Positions 1-9,685 of a stretch of DNA of 64,000 bases are shown piece by piece (the first letter of the stretch is position 1; the number at the start of each line of letters is the position of its first letter). The notes under the pieces were generated by a model, which was given only the letters and a program-made list of their open reading frames with translations, was not told the DNA's origin and searched no databases. A program made the position numbers and the translations under genes. The stretch comes from Hirudinaria manillensis (Eukaryota > Annelida > Clitellata > Hirudinida > Hirudinidae): the NCBI GenBank assembly GCA_034509925.1, contig CM067537.1:4108501-4172500 (forward strand), written 5' to 3'.

Positions 1-113
1 ACCTTTAATCATTTGAACTGATAATCTTTTATCCGATTACTAAATTAGGCCATTTTATGTTATGAAATTCAACTTAAGGTTGAAACCAATTTTAATGTTA
101 AAATCAAAATTTC

Positions 114-3100
114 TCATCTTTGTCTTTGCTGGAGCAGCCTGTCAATTGCGGCATTTAAATCACCATATGTTGCAATCAAACCTGAAATTAACGAATTACA
201 TTTCATCAGAATTTTTACGTATTTTAATCATTTGCAAATCAATTTTAGCAAAAATGGGACGTCATGAAGCCTTTTAAAGCTTCACTACAGAGATATTGCT
301 CAAAATAAATTAGAAGCTGCAGTTAGTTAGAAATAAAAACAAGCTTTTCTAAACAAAATATATTTCATTGAGAGTGTCAGACTCTTCACAATAAAAAATA
401 TAAATAAATAAATGAATATTTTATATATTTCATCACATGGGGATTTGGGGATACAACAATATTGAATAGTAGCAAATAATGATATCATGTGATTGCATAA
501 TAAATAATTTTGATACAGGACATAAATCAAATCTTCTGATATGTGAATCAACAGCCATCATTTAACCACTAAAAAACATAAAGCCTAAGCAGGTTCAAGT
601 CATAAGTTACCTTCTGAAATTAGTAAATAATTTTACTTTATTGCTATCACTTAAAGCAAAATAAACCTATCATTTATACTCACATTGCAAATTGGCCTCT
701 CTATTCAAAAATCCCATGGCAGCTAATTGATCCAATTGAGATCTGTATCTTTGCTCAGGTGGCTCACTCTAGAAATGACATCATCAAAATTATGATTATG
801 AAGTGATACAGAATTAAGTTCAATTAATCAAACCTGCACTGCAGTAGTTCCTGGTGTACCAGCAGGCAAGTTTCCCATGATCCTCATCATCTCTGACAAC
901 ATGTTCCAATCCATGGCACCTGTACTGCCAGAACTTGGAGTCGGAGTGGTGCTAGTGGTGGTGGTGGTGGCGGTCGAAGCAGTACCAGCAGAAGAGGGGA
1001 TGGCAGTCGCTGTGGACTCGGTTACGGGCGTCGGATTGGAGCTCGAGGATACGGTGGGATTCAGGAGAGGAAAGGATGGAATGCCCATGCCAAGGCTACA
1101 AAATAAGAAGAAATGAAATCCCCAGTTAAAAATAATCGCCAATCTCAGTTACTACTTTGGAACTTCGTGCTGAAGTTGAGCCATGCCTTGTTGTATTTGA
1201 AGGAGAGCCTGCATGGCCCTTGGATTAGTCATCATCGATTGGATCTCAGGATTCTGGAACTGAAAAATAGCCATTTTATAATGCTATAATATTTCTCTTT
1301 TATAATTTCCCATTTGTAAAAAAAACATGTTGAGATAATTTTACTATATAAATTTTAAACTAACTCCTTGAAGTATGTTCGGCAAGCTTTGAGAAATTTG
1401 CTCTCTCATTTGAGGATTGCCTTGCAAAAGTGGGTTGTTGGCAAGTACCTATAAAAGAAGCAAACTTACAAACTTAATTAAAGTAAGACTAAAAGGAAAG
1501 TCTCTTTTAGAATTTAAAACAATTAAATTAAAATAATGAAAAGTAATCATTCCATTTTTTTTTTAATTATTCAAGAATTCACATTTTTAAAGAAATGAGA
1601 GTCAAATATTTTTGAACCTGCTGTGCCAACTGAGGATTTGCAGACATGTTTTGAAGCATGGACTGGAAGAAAGGAGACTGCACCAGTTGCTGCATCATCT
1701 GAGGATCAGAAGTCATCTGTTGAAACATACTCTGAACTCCTGGAGAATTGAACATTCCTGCCAAAAGAAAACAATATTAATGACATCCAAACAATACTGG
1801 TTTCTGTTTCCATGCAAAAGATAACATGATAAGTAGAAATTAATCACTTATTGATAAAGGTAATAAAAAAATCAGATGTCAAATCTATTTATTACTAAAT
1901 TATTTATAGTAACTGACAATTAATGCTAGGAAGTTAAAATTTCTTTTTACAAACCTGGACCAATGCCAGGCAGAGGAGGACTGCCTGCATTTCCTGACGA
2001 AGAATTGGAATTGTTGGGTCTGCTGGCAGACCAGGGGTTGGGAAGAGGATCCCTATTTTCCTGACCGGTATTCAGAGGTACACTGCTGCTGCCAGATTCT
2101 CCTGAGAATAGGTAAAAATGAGACATTCATAACAAAAATAAGTAACTTCCAACAAGCAGTTAATAAATATCTAGTTTAAATGGAACAATAGAGATGCATG
2201 TGCTCACCAGCAAGTGATGCAAATGGATTACGACCAAGACTCTCAGTGGCTGCATTCATCATGGGTTCCTGAATGTCGTTATACATCCTCTGAAGAGCAC
2301 CAAATCCACCTGGAAGACTCTAAAGAATAACAATGAATACTTAGATTATTTAACTTATAAATAATTTAGGAGATGGATTGTCTTTAGGCTTGCATTAAAA
2401 TGTAAAGTTATTTGTGATGTTCCTATTATTATTAGTTGTACTGGATCAATAAAAATGAAGATTGAAAGTGAAGACATGGCACTTCAACAGCCCTCACTCA
2501 TTCAAACCCCTGCAACAAGGGCATATTTAGGGGTTATTTAAGTTTGAATCCCCAAAATAATGAAAAAGACAACATTTACTTGTTGTCATGGAGAAAATAG
2601 TTAGAAATAAAAGTAGAAGTTCAAAGACCGAGCCGACACAAGTTAATTATTTCTAAATATGCCCCAATGAAAAAGGCTCGTGTGAATGGCTGAGCACAAA
2701 TCCAATTTTAATATTTGAGGCTGAAACAAAAATGAATGTCTACCTCAAGATTGTTCATGGCTCTGTCTTGGTTTCTCAGCAACTCTTGAAACATGGCTGG
2801 GTTTCTAGCAATTTCTAAAGTCTAAAATATGTATTTGTGTGAATAAATACAATTAATTAATCGAGCAAAAGAGTGAATTAAGCAAATTAAATAAAACGAG
2901 TGATCCTTCTCATAACGTGGCACAAAGAGACAAATAACTGCCCACCTGTCGCAAGAGGTCCTGATTGTTAAGTAGATGGGACACCTCTGGATTCCTCTGA
3001 AAATTTTAAATTCATTTGCAACATGTAATTTCTGAATAGAATTCAATGTTCAAATACAAATAAATTATTAAACTAAATAATTTGACAGAAATTACAGATA

Positions 3101-4307
3101 AAGAAATTTCTATTGAAGGCTAATAATACTATCTCACAAAATATCAACCAATCAAACAAATGACTGGCTAACCTCCATCAGCTGTTGGATTTGAGGATTG
3201 CTTGTAAAAAAATGGCGCAAAATGTCAGGATTGGAGAGAAGCTGTTGGACCATGGGTGAATCCATCATTTGTCGTATGAGGTTTGGGTTACTGAGGATCT
3301 GCTGATCAATTGGATTCTCATTAAAACTGACAGACATTACAACTACTGCCTCAAAATAAATAGGACACATTTAAGTTCTTGATCAAAATATTTAAGAAGC
3401 AACAAATTTATAAGAGTGTCAAAGCTAGGTCATAGTAAATACATAAACTGAATTTAAACAGTAAATAAGCCAAAATAGCTGGCTCATAGAGGAGCAATTA
3501 TTGTTAGAATCAAATCTTTATCAATTAAGTTTATATATTTATAATGAATAAATAACAAATACTTGTCTCATCTCTGGTATGTTGCCTAAACCACCAAGAT
3601 CTGCCCCAAATGTTGAACCCAAGTTAGTGGATGACCCAAAAGTGCCAGCCATGTTGGTACTACTCTGTTAAGTGAAAAATTAAAATTCAACTTGTGATTA
3701 AAGCCCCATTTGCCCCCCATATATGTAAAAGACTAGCTTGTGGTTTAATCTATAAGCAGATGCACAAAAATAATAAAATTAAATTACATAGGTGGGTGAT
3801 GTTGTAGGGGCAGTTGATGTTTGTGTGCTTGATGCAGGCTGGCTTTTGATAACCAAGTGTACGACTACACCATTTTTTATTCCATGTTGCTTTAATGTGT
3901 CACCATCCTTCAGGATCTTGCCAGCAAATATCAAACAAACAGATTCAAGTTTCGCCTCAAAAACCTCTGCAACTTCCTCTCTCAGCTGAAAAAGCAGTAA
4001 GCCTGTCTTTCAATATGAAAAAATCACATGACAAGCAAATGGGGCAATAATGCGCCAATCTCTAAATTTAATCTAAACTCAAATTATTTACACTCAGCGT
4101 TTAGGCTGTCAAACATGTAAACATGCTGTCAAGCAAACATCGCAGTTAACAAATTTATTCAAAAATGATGCACATAGAAGAAATTTCGGGTTGTGGTACC
4201 TTCGATATTGTTTCATCCTCATCTAAATGTACAGATTTTTGCTCCCTAGTCGTTTTCACCGTTATTTTCATCTTATTTTCACCGTCACCGACATTTTGCT
4301 CGGCCAT
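114..4307 (-). CDS. UBQLN: Ubiquilin (UBL-UBA proteasome shuttle factor), 14 exons, complete
   Basis: Ubiquilins carry ubiquitinated or misfolded membrane proteins to the proteasome: the UBL binds the proteasome and the UBA binds ubiquitin. Exons inferred here (minus strand): 4307-4200, 3985-3788, 3664-3563, 3316-3173, 2996-2946, 2821-2744, 2319-2208, 2101-1955, 1757-1618, 1448-1365, 1259-1156, 1095-834, 768-684, 181-114. Phases are continuous and give 560 aa (human UBQLN1 is 589). Residues about 13-85 are the ubiquitin-like domain ([13 protein letters not shown]...). The middle has STI1-type repeats ([40 protein letters not shown]). The C-terminus is a UBA domain ([18 protein letters not shown], then [14 protein letters not shown]). 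A Ser/Thr/Pro-rich linker is encoded by the 1095-834 exon. The acceptor of exon 4 (after ...AATGAG) is the least certain junction; it was chosen because it keeps frame and homology. Identification is very sure. Confidence 0.95.
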
Positions 4308-5199
4308 TTTTAAACATACACTTCCGACACAATTGTAAGCAACGTTGCAACTAATCGTTGACTCTTATTAAATAACACCAAAAAACTATTATTTACACCA
4401 GAATTTTTGAAGTAGAAGTGAATACAATGTCTATTGAATGTAAAGTTTATAAAGACTTATTTATTTCACAAAATATGTATAAATTTCTGCTAATACTATG
4501 TACAATAACAAAATTTCGTACGGAAAAAATAGATCCTCCTAACAAGTTCAACTACAAAATAACTCGAACTGAGTCGTATCTAGGGTGCGTGAAAAACATC
4601 ACAAACCCTACATAATTTTTAAATAACTTCTCAAGTATTCAGTTTGTCAAAGCCAAATTCGGAATTAATAAGTTATGGTTTCATACACTTGCCGTGAAAA
4701 AAGGTACAATGCACTTCGTACAAATTCAGTTTGGGCATAAAATAAATATTTAATCTTTAAATTTTATTAAAAGGCCATTACTATGACCTCTTTCAGCTCT
4801 TCCTTTTCGAAATATGCCTTTATACACCAAGTAAGAATTCTTTAACGTAATTTTGAATCATGAGTTGTATTTCCTGATGTTAGATAGAAAATGCTGTGAT
4901 TCTATGATAAATCCTACAAGCAAGGTTTTCAATGGATCTGGTAGTTTAGTTTTTTCGGTCAGCACTAATTCCTTTCGTTTCTCCAGTAAATTTCAGAGCC
5001 TTGCAATAAGGACACGCTTTACTCATAGTGCCGATGAGAACATGCCGGCTCAAATTATAATCAACTGAGTTCTATTGAAATGCAAGGCGATTGTAATCTC
5101 GGAAATTCTGATCTTGGAGTTATTGATGCTGATATGCTGTTTCTTATTGACGACTTTCAGCCATTCTCAGTCTCTCGCGTTCATTCTGTTGTGAATACT

Positions 5200-5270
5200 T
5201 TTACCTGTTATAATTGTGACATTTGCATGAAACCTATAAAAAAAACACTCGTCTAATCGAGTACTATGTT
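5200..5270 (+). repeat. Direct repeat copy 1 (about 70 bp)
   Basis: Matches 5577-5647 in the same orientation with scattered mismatches. Shared blocks include GTGACATTT, ATGAAACCTAT, AAAAACACTC and CTAATCGA. The copies are about 380 bp apart. Family unknown; could be ends of a small repeat or a local duplication. Confidence 0.7.
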
Positions 5271-5576
5271 GTGTCAAAATTTCAAAGCAATCGGTGAAGA
5301 ACTTTCAGAGAACATTGATTATGTATAAACATACTTATTTTTCTATTTATCAAGAAATGAAAAAGCACGCATTTTCTATTATGTTTATTTTTTACGATTT
5401 CACAATGCTTAGTTTGATCAGTTTTAATGGTTCTAGTTAATGCAGTTTCTAGAGGAAAGATAAATTTAGTATAATAATGTCATAAAATTATTTAATTTTA
5501 TTATTTTAATAAAAATTTAAATGTTCGACTTTTTTCACGTCTCAATGGATAGCAAGATTTTCTTTAAAAAAGCGTA

Positions 5577-5647
5577 TTTTTACCTGATATAGTTGTGACA
5601 TTTATATGAAACCTATATAAAAACACTCCTCTAATCGACAGCTATGT
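5577..5647 (+). repeat. Direct repeat copy 2 (about 70 bp)
   Basis: Second copy of the 5200-5270 repeat, same orientation, diverged mainly by small substitutions and A-run length. Confidence 0.7.
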
Positions 5648-5768
5648 TTAAAACAAAAGCATATTTGCATTTTTATTTATATAGATTTATAAGAAATATA
5701 TTATATTTTAAAAAGAATAAAATTTTAAGATATTGCTATTAAATTATTTATTACTACCAAGAGCATTC

Positions 5769-5798
5769 AGAATCTTTAGTTTCGCACGTTTAGAGTAC
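5769..5798 (+). repeat. 30-bp direct repeat, left copy
   Basis: Begins AGAATCTTTAGTTTCGCA and ends TAGAGTAC. Repeated at 6282-6311 with two C/T differences. The two copies bracket an unrecognised minus-strand ORF. Confidence 0.7.
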
Positions 5799-5935
5799 AG
5801 TAAAACCTGCCTATGTGGACATATCACATCCAGTGAAATTAATTCCTGAAAAGTCATATCTGAAGGATGAACAGAGACAAATTCAGTTTGCAATGCCTCA
5901 TCCTCCACTTCGATCTCCAAAATGTCATCATCAAC

Positions 5936-6271
5936 TTATTCTCCAAAAACACAATTTCCAAAACATTTAAAAATTGATGGGTTGCTGGGTATCTTTTTGG
6001 GGAGAATTTCTCTATGAATCTCAGCAAGACGGCGTCGTGTAAAAATTTGTCCTCTTCCTTGTCGAAATCCATGTCGTAATAAACCGACACAGCTCCATTC
6101 TTTTGTCCTCTGGGAGTAGATCACCTTTTCATAGTCTGTAAAAGGTATCATACCCGCTTTTCCCAGCGTCTCCACGCTTCCGCTGAATTGATTGAGTCCA
6201 ATTCTATCTGGTAAGACAAAAGAGCTATCACCTGATGCCTTAAGATCCGAGACGTTCGTAGACTGCGCCAT
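5936..6271 (-). pseudogene. Unrecognised ORF in repeat-derived DNA (111 codons)
   Basis: An open frame starting with ATG at 6271 (MAQSTNVSDLKASGDSSF...), just inside the right 30-bp repeat. I do not recognise a domain. The middle contains YEKVIYSQRTKEWSC and a basic stretch RHGFRQGRG. It lies between gypsy-type debris (6318-6845) and the left 30-bp repeat and reads in the same direction as that debris. It may be the N-terminal part of a Gag-like protein of an old retroelement, but the sequence alone does not prove this. Confidence 0.3.
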
Positions 6272-6281
6272 GTTATGTTTT

Positions 6282-6311
6282 AGAATCTTTAGTTTCGCAT
6301 GTCTAGAGTAC
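6282..6311 (+). repeat. 30-bp direct repeat, right copy
   Basis: Second copy of the 5769-5798 repeat. The sequence following it (6312-6375) is itself repeated at 14953-15019. Confidence 0.7.
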
Positions 6312-6375
6312 GTTCTTTCAGCTTCCGTAGATTCCTCGAAGTCCCTGCTTCTTTTTCTTTTCTCCTAATCTCATC
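6311..6375 (-). repeat. Repeat shared with 14953-15019 (end of the gypsy fragment)
   Basis: Same orientation as 14953-15019 with few differences. Read on the minus strand both encode a short tail such as RLGEKKKKQGLRGIYGS followed by a stop. The two copies lie on either side of element A, suggesting two copies of one old retroelement family in this nest. Confidence 0.7.
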
Positions 6376-6845
6376 ACTGATTCTCCAAATGAGTCAAAGG
6401 AATCAATTTTTACATCCTTGCTTACCTCCAGGTTGTTGACTGTCTTGGTCCTGCAGACTTTCTCGAAGTGGCTCTTTTTTCCATACCTTCTGCATATTTT
6501 CCCTTTGGCTGGACAGTTTGGCCCATGAAGTTGGCCACAATTCCGACATTCTTTTTCCTCTTGTTTCTTCAACGTGGGCTTTGTGAGTTTGCTGATATCG
6601 CTGCTATTGTCGATTATTTCGCAATTGGTTTGGATCGATTCAAATATAAGTGCCACTTTAATCATGTTGTCCAAAGAGATATCCTTCCCACCCATCAAAC
6701 GTTGTTTGATGATTTGATCTGGGTATGTCAGTGTGAGTGACGTTGAATTGTCAATCAGCATTCTACTTGCCATGTCTACCGAGGGATTAAAATGTGTGAG
6801 GAAGTCAGCTCCTATGATAGGTTGCTGGGTATCCAGAAAATTCAC
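6318..6845 (-). pseudogene. Ty3/gypsy fragment: protease end joined to Gag nucleocapsid
   Basis: A 175-codon open frame. Residues about 8-40 (QPIIGADFLTHFN...) resemble the C-terminal half of a gypsy aspartic protease. The rest resembles the C-terminal part of Gag, with a helix (DISLDNMIKVALIFESIQ) and two zinc-knuckle-like motifs: CRNCGQLHGPNC and CRRYGKKSHFEKVC, the second lacking a normal second Cys. In an intact element Gag precedes protease, so the order here is rearranged. The fragment is therefore a scrambled relic of a family distinct from elements A and B. There is no reverse transcriptase beside it. Confidence 0.65.
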
Positions 6846-6937
6846 CGCAGGAAAATTTTAAACGGTTACTAAATTAGGTTTACTAAACATGGACGACCAT
6901 TTTGAACAGAAAAAGACAACATACACATTTAAAGATT

Positions 6938-7215
6938 TAATCAATAATTAAAATTATAAGCCAAGCCCCTCAAATAGTCAATGATGTTCCTATCCTCATA
7001 GTCTTTTATAACATTTTGTTGTCTGAAACATCTTGATAACATTTCTTTGGAATGGTTGCGTTGGTGCCTGATACATGTTGTTCCAACTTGCCCTCGTTAA
7101 AGGCCAGTTCCTTTCTCAGGACTTGGATAAATTTCCATATGTATGGATGGCTTGCTCTAACAGACTTGTTAAAAGCCCTGTGCCAACCCTCACAGGTAGA
7201 ATCGTTTTTATTTTA
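6938..7215 (-). pseudogene. Mutator-like (MULE) transposase C-terminal relic
   Basis: Reading the minus strand from about 7214 gives NDSTCEGWHRAFNKSVRASH, then PYIWKFIQVLRKELAF. This is the conserved end of MULE-type transposases (the pattern NN.EGWH..F......HP.IW.F...L..E). After VSDNKML a stop appears in this frame. The next frame continues as DYEDRNIIDYLRGLAYNF, the usual final segment of the family, so there is one frameshift. It ends about 40 bp from the edge of element A, so A inserted beside or into this older relic. No terminal repeats of the MULE were identified. Confidence 0.65.
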
Positions 7216-7250
7216 CAAAAAAGTTGGTAACTAATGATCGCGTTTTATAC

Positions 7251-7535
7251 TGTAATAACCCGGGGTCCTCAAACTAATTATAGAAGGACAGGTTTATTGA
7301 AAGTTGTCAGATGGCTTGGAAGATGCACAATGCTTCAAATGTCTAAGTCTTGAAATCTGCTGTTTCTCTAACTCTCGCTCTGATTTTCGAGATAACTCTA
7401 TTTGTCGAGATTCATAACCAAAGACTTTAATCAATCATCAAATTATATTGCCAATAAATTAATTAATTACTAAATTAATTAATCCGCAATATAATTTTAA
7501 TTATTCTACAATTTACTGGATCTGGGGATGCAACA
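7251..7535 (-). repeat. Element A 3' LTR
   Basis: Matches 14287-14570 over its length, with a small cluster of differences in the middle (around 7343-7352) and near the end. Preceded on the minus strand by the purine tract at 7536-7548. Confidence 0.88.
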
Positions 7536-7548
7536 CTGCCCCCTCCTT
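7536..7548 (-). other. Element A polypurine tract
   Basis: Minus strand AAGGAGGGGGCAG directly before the LTR start TGTTG. Identical to that of element B except the last base. The 20 bases upstream, including CGGGACGAACAGATTTAA, are also shared with B, where they encode the end of integrase. Confidence 0.8.
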
Positions 7549-7830
7549 AAATCTGTTCGTCCCGAACAGACATCTATTCCCATTTTCATTTTTACTCTAG
7601 GAATAGGATCCGATCTTCCAACAATCTTATGGCTGCAAATCCCAGATCCATTTGCCTTGTCATCTTCTGAGATTTCTGTTTCCTCCCTTTTGCTTCTGTG
7701 TCGCCATTTCTATGCACACTCTCCTGCTTCACGATGTCGCCAGATCTCAGACTCTCTGCATGATCACCTGCTCCACTTTCCATGCTAGGCATTCTCCGAT
7801 CACTCCCGAAATCCCGAGCACTCCCTTCTG

Positions 7831-8538
7831 TTATCTCCAAACATCCGCTGGTAAATCCATGGCCTCTCCCAAAGACTTCATTTGTTCCAGTACTAACTCC
7901 GTATTTTCCACTGGTAAATCTATGTGCTTCATCAGTAACTCCTCGGTCAGCACTAAGAACTCCACAGGCTCTGCTGGTAAATCCATGGGCTGTTCTGTAG
8001 ACTCTATTTGTTCCACCATCAACTTCGTGTGCTTCACTGGTAACTCCTCGGGCGGTAACAATAACTTCACAGACTCTGCCGGTAAATTCATGGGCTCCTC
8101 CGAAAGCTTCACTTGCTCGACTAATACCTCCATGAGCTCTCTGGGCCCTGCTGACGACTCGACCTGATCTGGTAACTCTATGGGCTCCAACGGCGAGTCC
8201 TCTGAGTCCGCCATCACGCACAGCGTTTCTGGATACACGCACGCACTGTGTTCGGATGTGTCTTCTAATGACTCCATCTCAATGCTGCCAGAAACTGTAC
8301 CTGGAACAACGGACATGATTTGTTCTTCGTTGGTAACCTTTTTGCAGAGTTCCTCTCCTTGTTCCTCGCAAGATGGAAGCACCACTTTGCTCTCCTCAAA
8401 AGAACCAACAGGACTCTTCTCGGTAGAGTTTTCACCCGAAACCAGCGAGACATCCTGACACGGAACCGCTGTGTTTTCCAAATGGAAACCCCTAATACTC
8501 TCCCTTAACTCCTCTCCTAACTTTCTCAGAAACTTACT
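7831..8538 (-). pseudogene. Element A ORF, 3' part: acidic repetitive tail
   Basis: Open for 235 codons to a TAA at 7831. It is the continuation of the SAP-bearing start at 14041-14205: with B and one ATAT copy removed, the two pieces join in frame (55 + 235 codons). It has a short basic segment (KFLRKLGEELRESIRG), then a Glu/Pro/Val/Leu-rich region. Within that are about three imperfect 35-41-residue units beginning VEQ and containing EEPMNLPAE / EQPMDLPAE / GEAMDLPAD. No zinc knuckle, protease or polymerase motif is present. Function unknown. The position suggests a Gag-like or Gag-decoy product of a non-autonomous element. The gene is now split by B, hence a pseudogene in this copy. Confidence 0.6.
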
Positions 8539-8542
8539 ATAT

Positions 8543-8765
8543 TGTTGTAACCCGGGGTCTGATGAATTTATTTAACGTAAGGATATCTTTATTGGTTTTA
8601 ACTAATGGCAAATACGGCTGGACGTTTTGGTCGATTGCTTGTCCAGATCGGAACTGCTTAATGACTTGAATCGCTAAATACGACTTCGAAATAAAAGATA
8701 CTGAATATTAACTAAACTTAATTAATTAATTATTCAATTAATTAATTAATGTCAGGGATCCAACA
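8543..8765 (-). repeat. Element B 3' LTR
   Basis: 223 bp with TGTTG...CAACA ends. One T/A difference from the other LTR (GACGTTTTGG here, GACGATTTGG there). Contains an AT-rich near-palindromic AATTAATTAAT tract near its minus-strand 5' end. Confidence 0.95.
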
Positions 8766-8778
8766 TTGCCCCCTCCTT
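8766..8778 (-). other. Element B polypurine tract
   Basis: Minus strand AAGGAGGGGGCAA directly adjoining the 3' LTR. It overlaps the TAA stop of the integrase frame. Confidence 0.85.
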
Positions 8779-9673
8779 AAATCTGTTCGTCCCGAACAGG
8801 CTGTTCTGTTTCTCCGTGATATTTTTCTAATCGATTGCTGTGGACCACTTTCATTCTAGTCCTTGCTGATTTCTGTATGCGGTATACCACGTCGTTTATT
8901 TTCTTTATGATTCGGTATGGTCCTTCCCAATCTTTTTGTAACTTTGGCGACTTCCCTTTTTTTCGTTGGGGGTTGTATAGCCAGACTAGTTCGTTTTCTT
9001 TAAAGCTTATATCATTGGCTTGCCTATCGTATCTCGCTTTGGCTTGATCGCTATTAACACTAATATTTTTCAGGGCAACCTGATGTGTGTCGGCCAGTGT
9101 ATTTCTTAGGCTTGAAACGTAGTCACATGCCGACTTAGGTTCCTCTGCTCTTCCGAACATCATATCGGCAGGAAGACGAATCTCCCTCCCGAATGTCATT
9201 TTCGATGGACTGATTCCTGTCGTTTTATGCACGGCTGTCCGGTACGCCATAAGGAAAAGTGGTAGGTATCTGTCCCAGTCATCTTGCTGTTCACTTACCA
9301 TTTTTGACAAATACTGTTCCATGGTCCTATTAAATCTCTCGACCATACCGTCCGATTGCGGATGTAATGCAGTGGTTCTTGTCTTATGGATTCCAAGGTT
9401 TTCGCATAGCTCTTGAAATATTTTCGACTCGAAATTCCTTCCTTGGTCCGAATGTAACTCTAATGGCACCCCGAATCGACTAATCCAATTATTTACGAGA
9501 GCATCAGCTACATTTTCCGCCTCCTGATTTGGCAGTGCAAACGCTTCAGTCCATTTGGTGAAGTAATCGCTGATCACTAATATGTACCGATTTCCCTTCT
9601 TTGATGCAGGGAATGGTCCGGCAATATCCAAAGCTATTCTTTCAAAAGATACTCCCACATTATAAGGTTGCAT
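8777..9673 (-). CDS. Element B integrase catalytic core and C-terminal domain
   Basis: A 298-codon segment in the same frame as the upstream gag-pol ORF, separated from it only by a TAG at 9686-9688. Counting from the ATG at 9673, the D,D-35-E catalytic triad is visible: D16 (RIALDIAGPF), D76 (LHSDQGRNF) and E112 (SDGMVERFNR), with exactly 35 residues between the last two. A C-terminal GPY/F-like segment follows (LQKDWEGPYRIIKKINDVVY). Integrase joins the reverse-transcribed DNA to the host genome. The ATG used here is only the first Met after the stop and is not necessarily a real start. Confidence 0.9.
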   Translation of the reverse strand: MQPYNVGVSFERIALDIAGPFPASKKGNRYILVISDYFTKWTEAFALPNQEAENVADALVNNWISRFGVPLELHSDQGRNFESKIFQELCENLGIHKTRTTALHPQSDGMVERFNRTMEQYLSKMVSEQQDDWDRYLPLFLMAYRTAVHKTTGISPSKMTFGREIRLPADMMFGRAEEPKSACDYVSSLRNTLADTHQVALKNISVNSDQAKARYDRQANDISFKENELVWLYNPQRKKGKSPKLQKDWEGPYRIIKKINDVVYRIQKSARTRMKVVHSNRLEKYHGETEQPVRDEQI

Positions 9674-9685
9674 TAGACCTTTAGT

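Larger units (their letters stand above)
4308..5768. other. Intergenic, ubiquilin 5' flank
   Basis: AT-rich DNA upstream of the ubiquilin start. No convincing gene on either strand. A plus-strand ATG at 4782 followed by a GT donor leads to an immediate stop after the next plausible acceptor. The only structure seen is a pair of roughly 70-bp direct repeats listed separately. The ubiquilin promoter must lie in the first few hundred bases, but no core motif could be assigned. Confidence 0.5.

Noticed and set aside
877..1116. Plus-strand 79-codon frame opposite ubiquilin
   Set aside because: Antisense shadow of the Ser/Thr/Pro-rich ubiquilin exon 1095-834.
4782..5068. Possible small plus-strand gene divergent from ubiquilin
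   Set aside because: The ATG exon followed by the nearest donor and acceptor runs into a stop, and the alternative frame has no recognised family.
7592..8242. Second minus-strand frame of 216 codons in element A
   Set aside because: Overlaps the frame that is contiguous with the SAP start. Its text is Gly/Arg/Ala-rich and resembles an off-frame reading of the repeats. Only its last part, beyond 7831, could matter if a frameshift joins them.
7528..8458. Several plus-strand frames of 60-170 codons
   Set aside because: Opposite strand of the repetitive element A protein; composition-driven, with Ser/Cys-rich nonsense translations.
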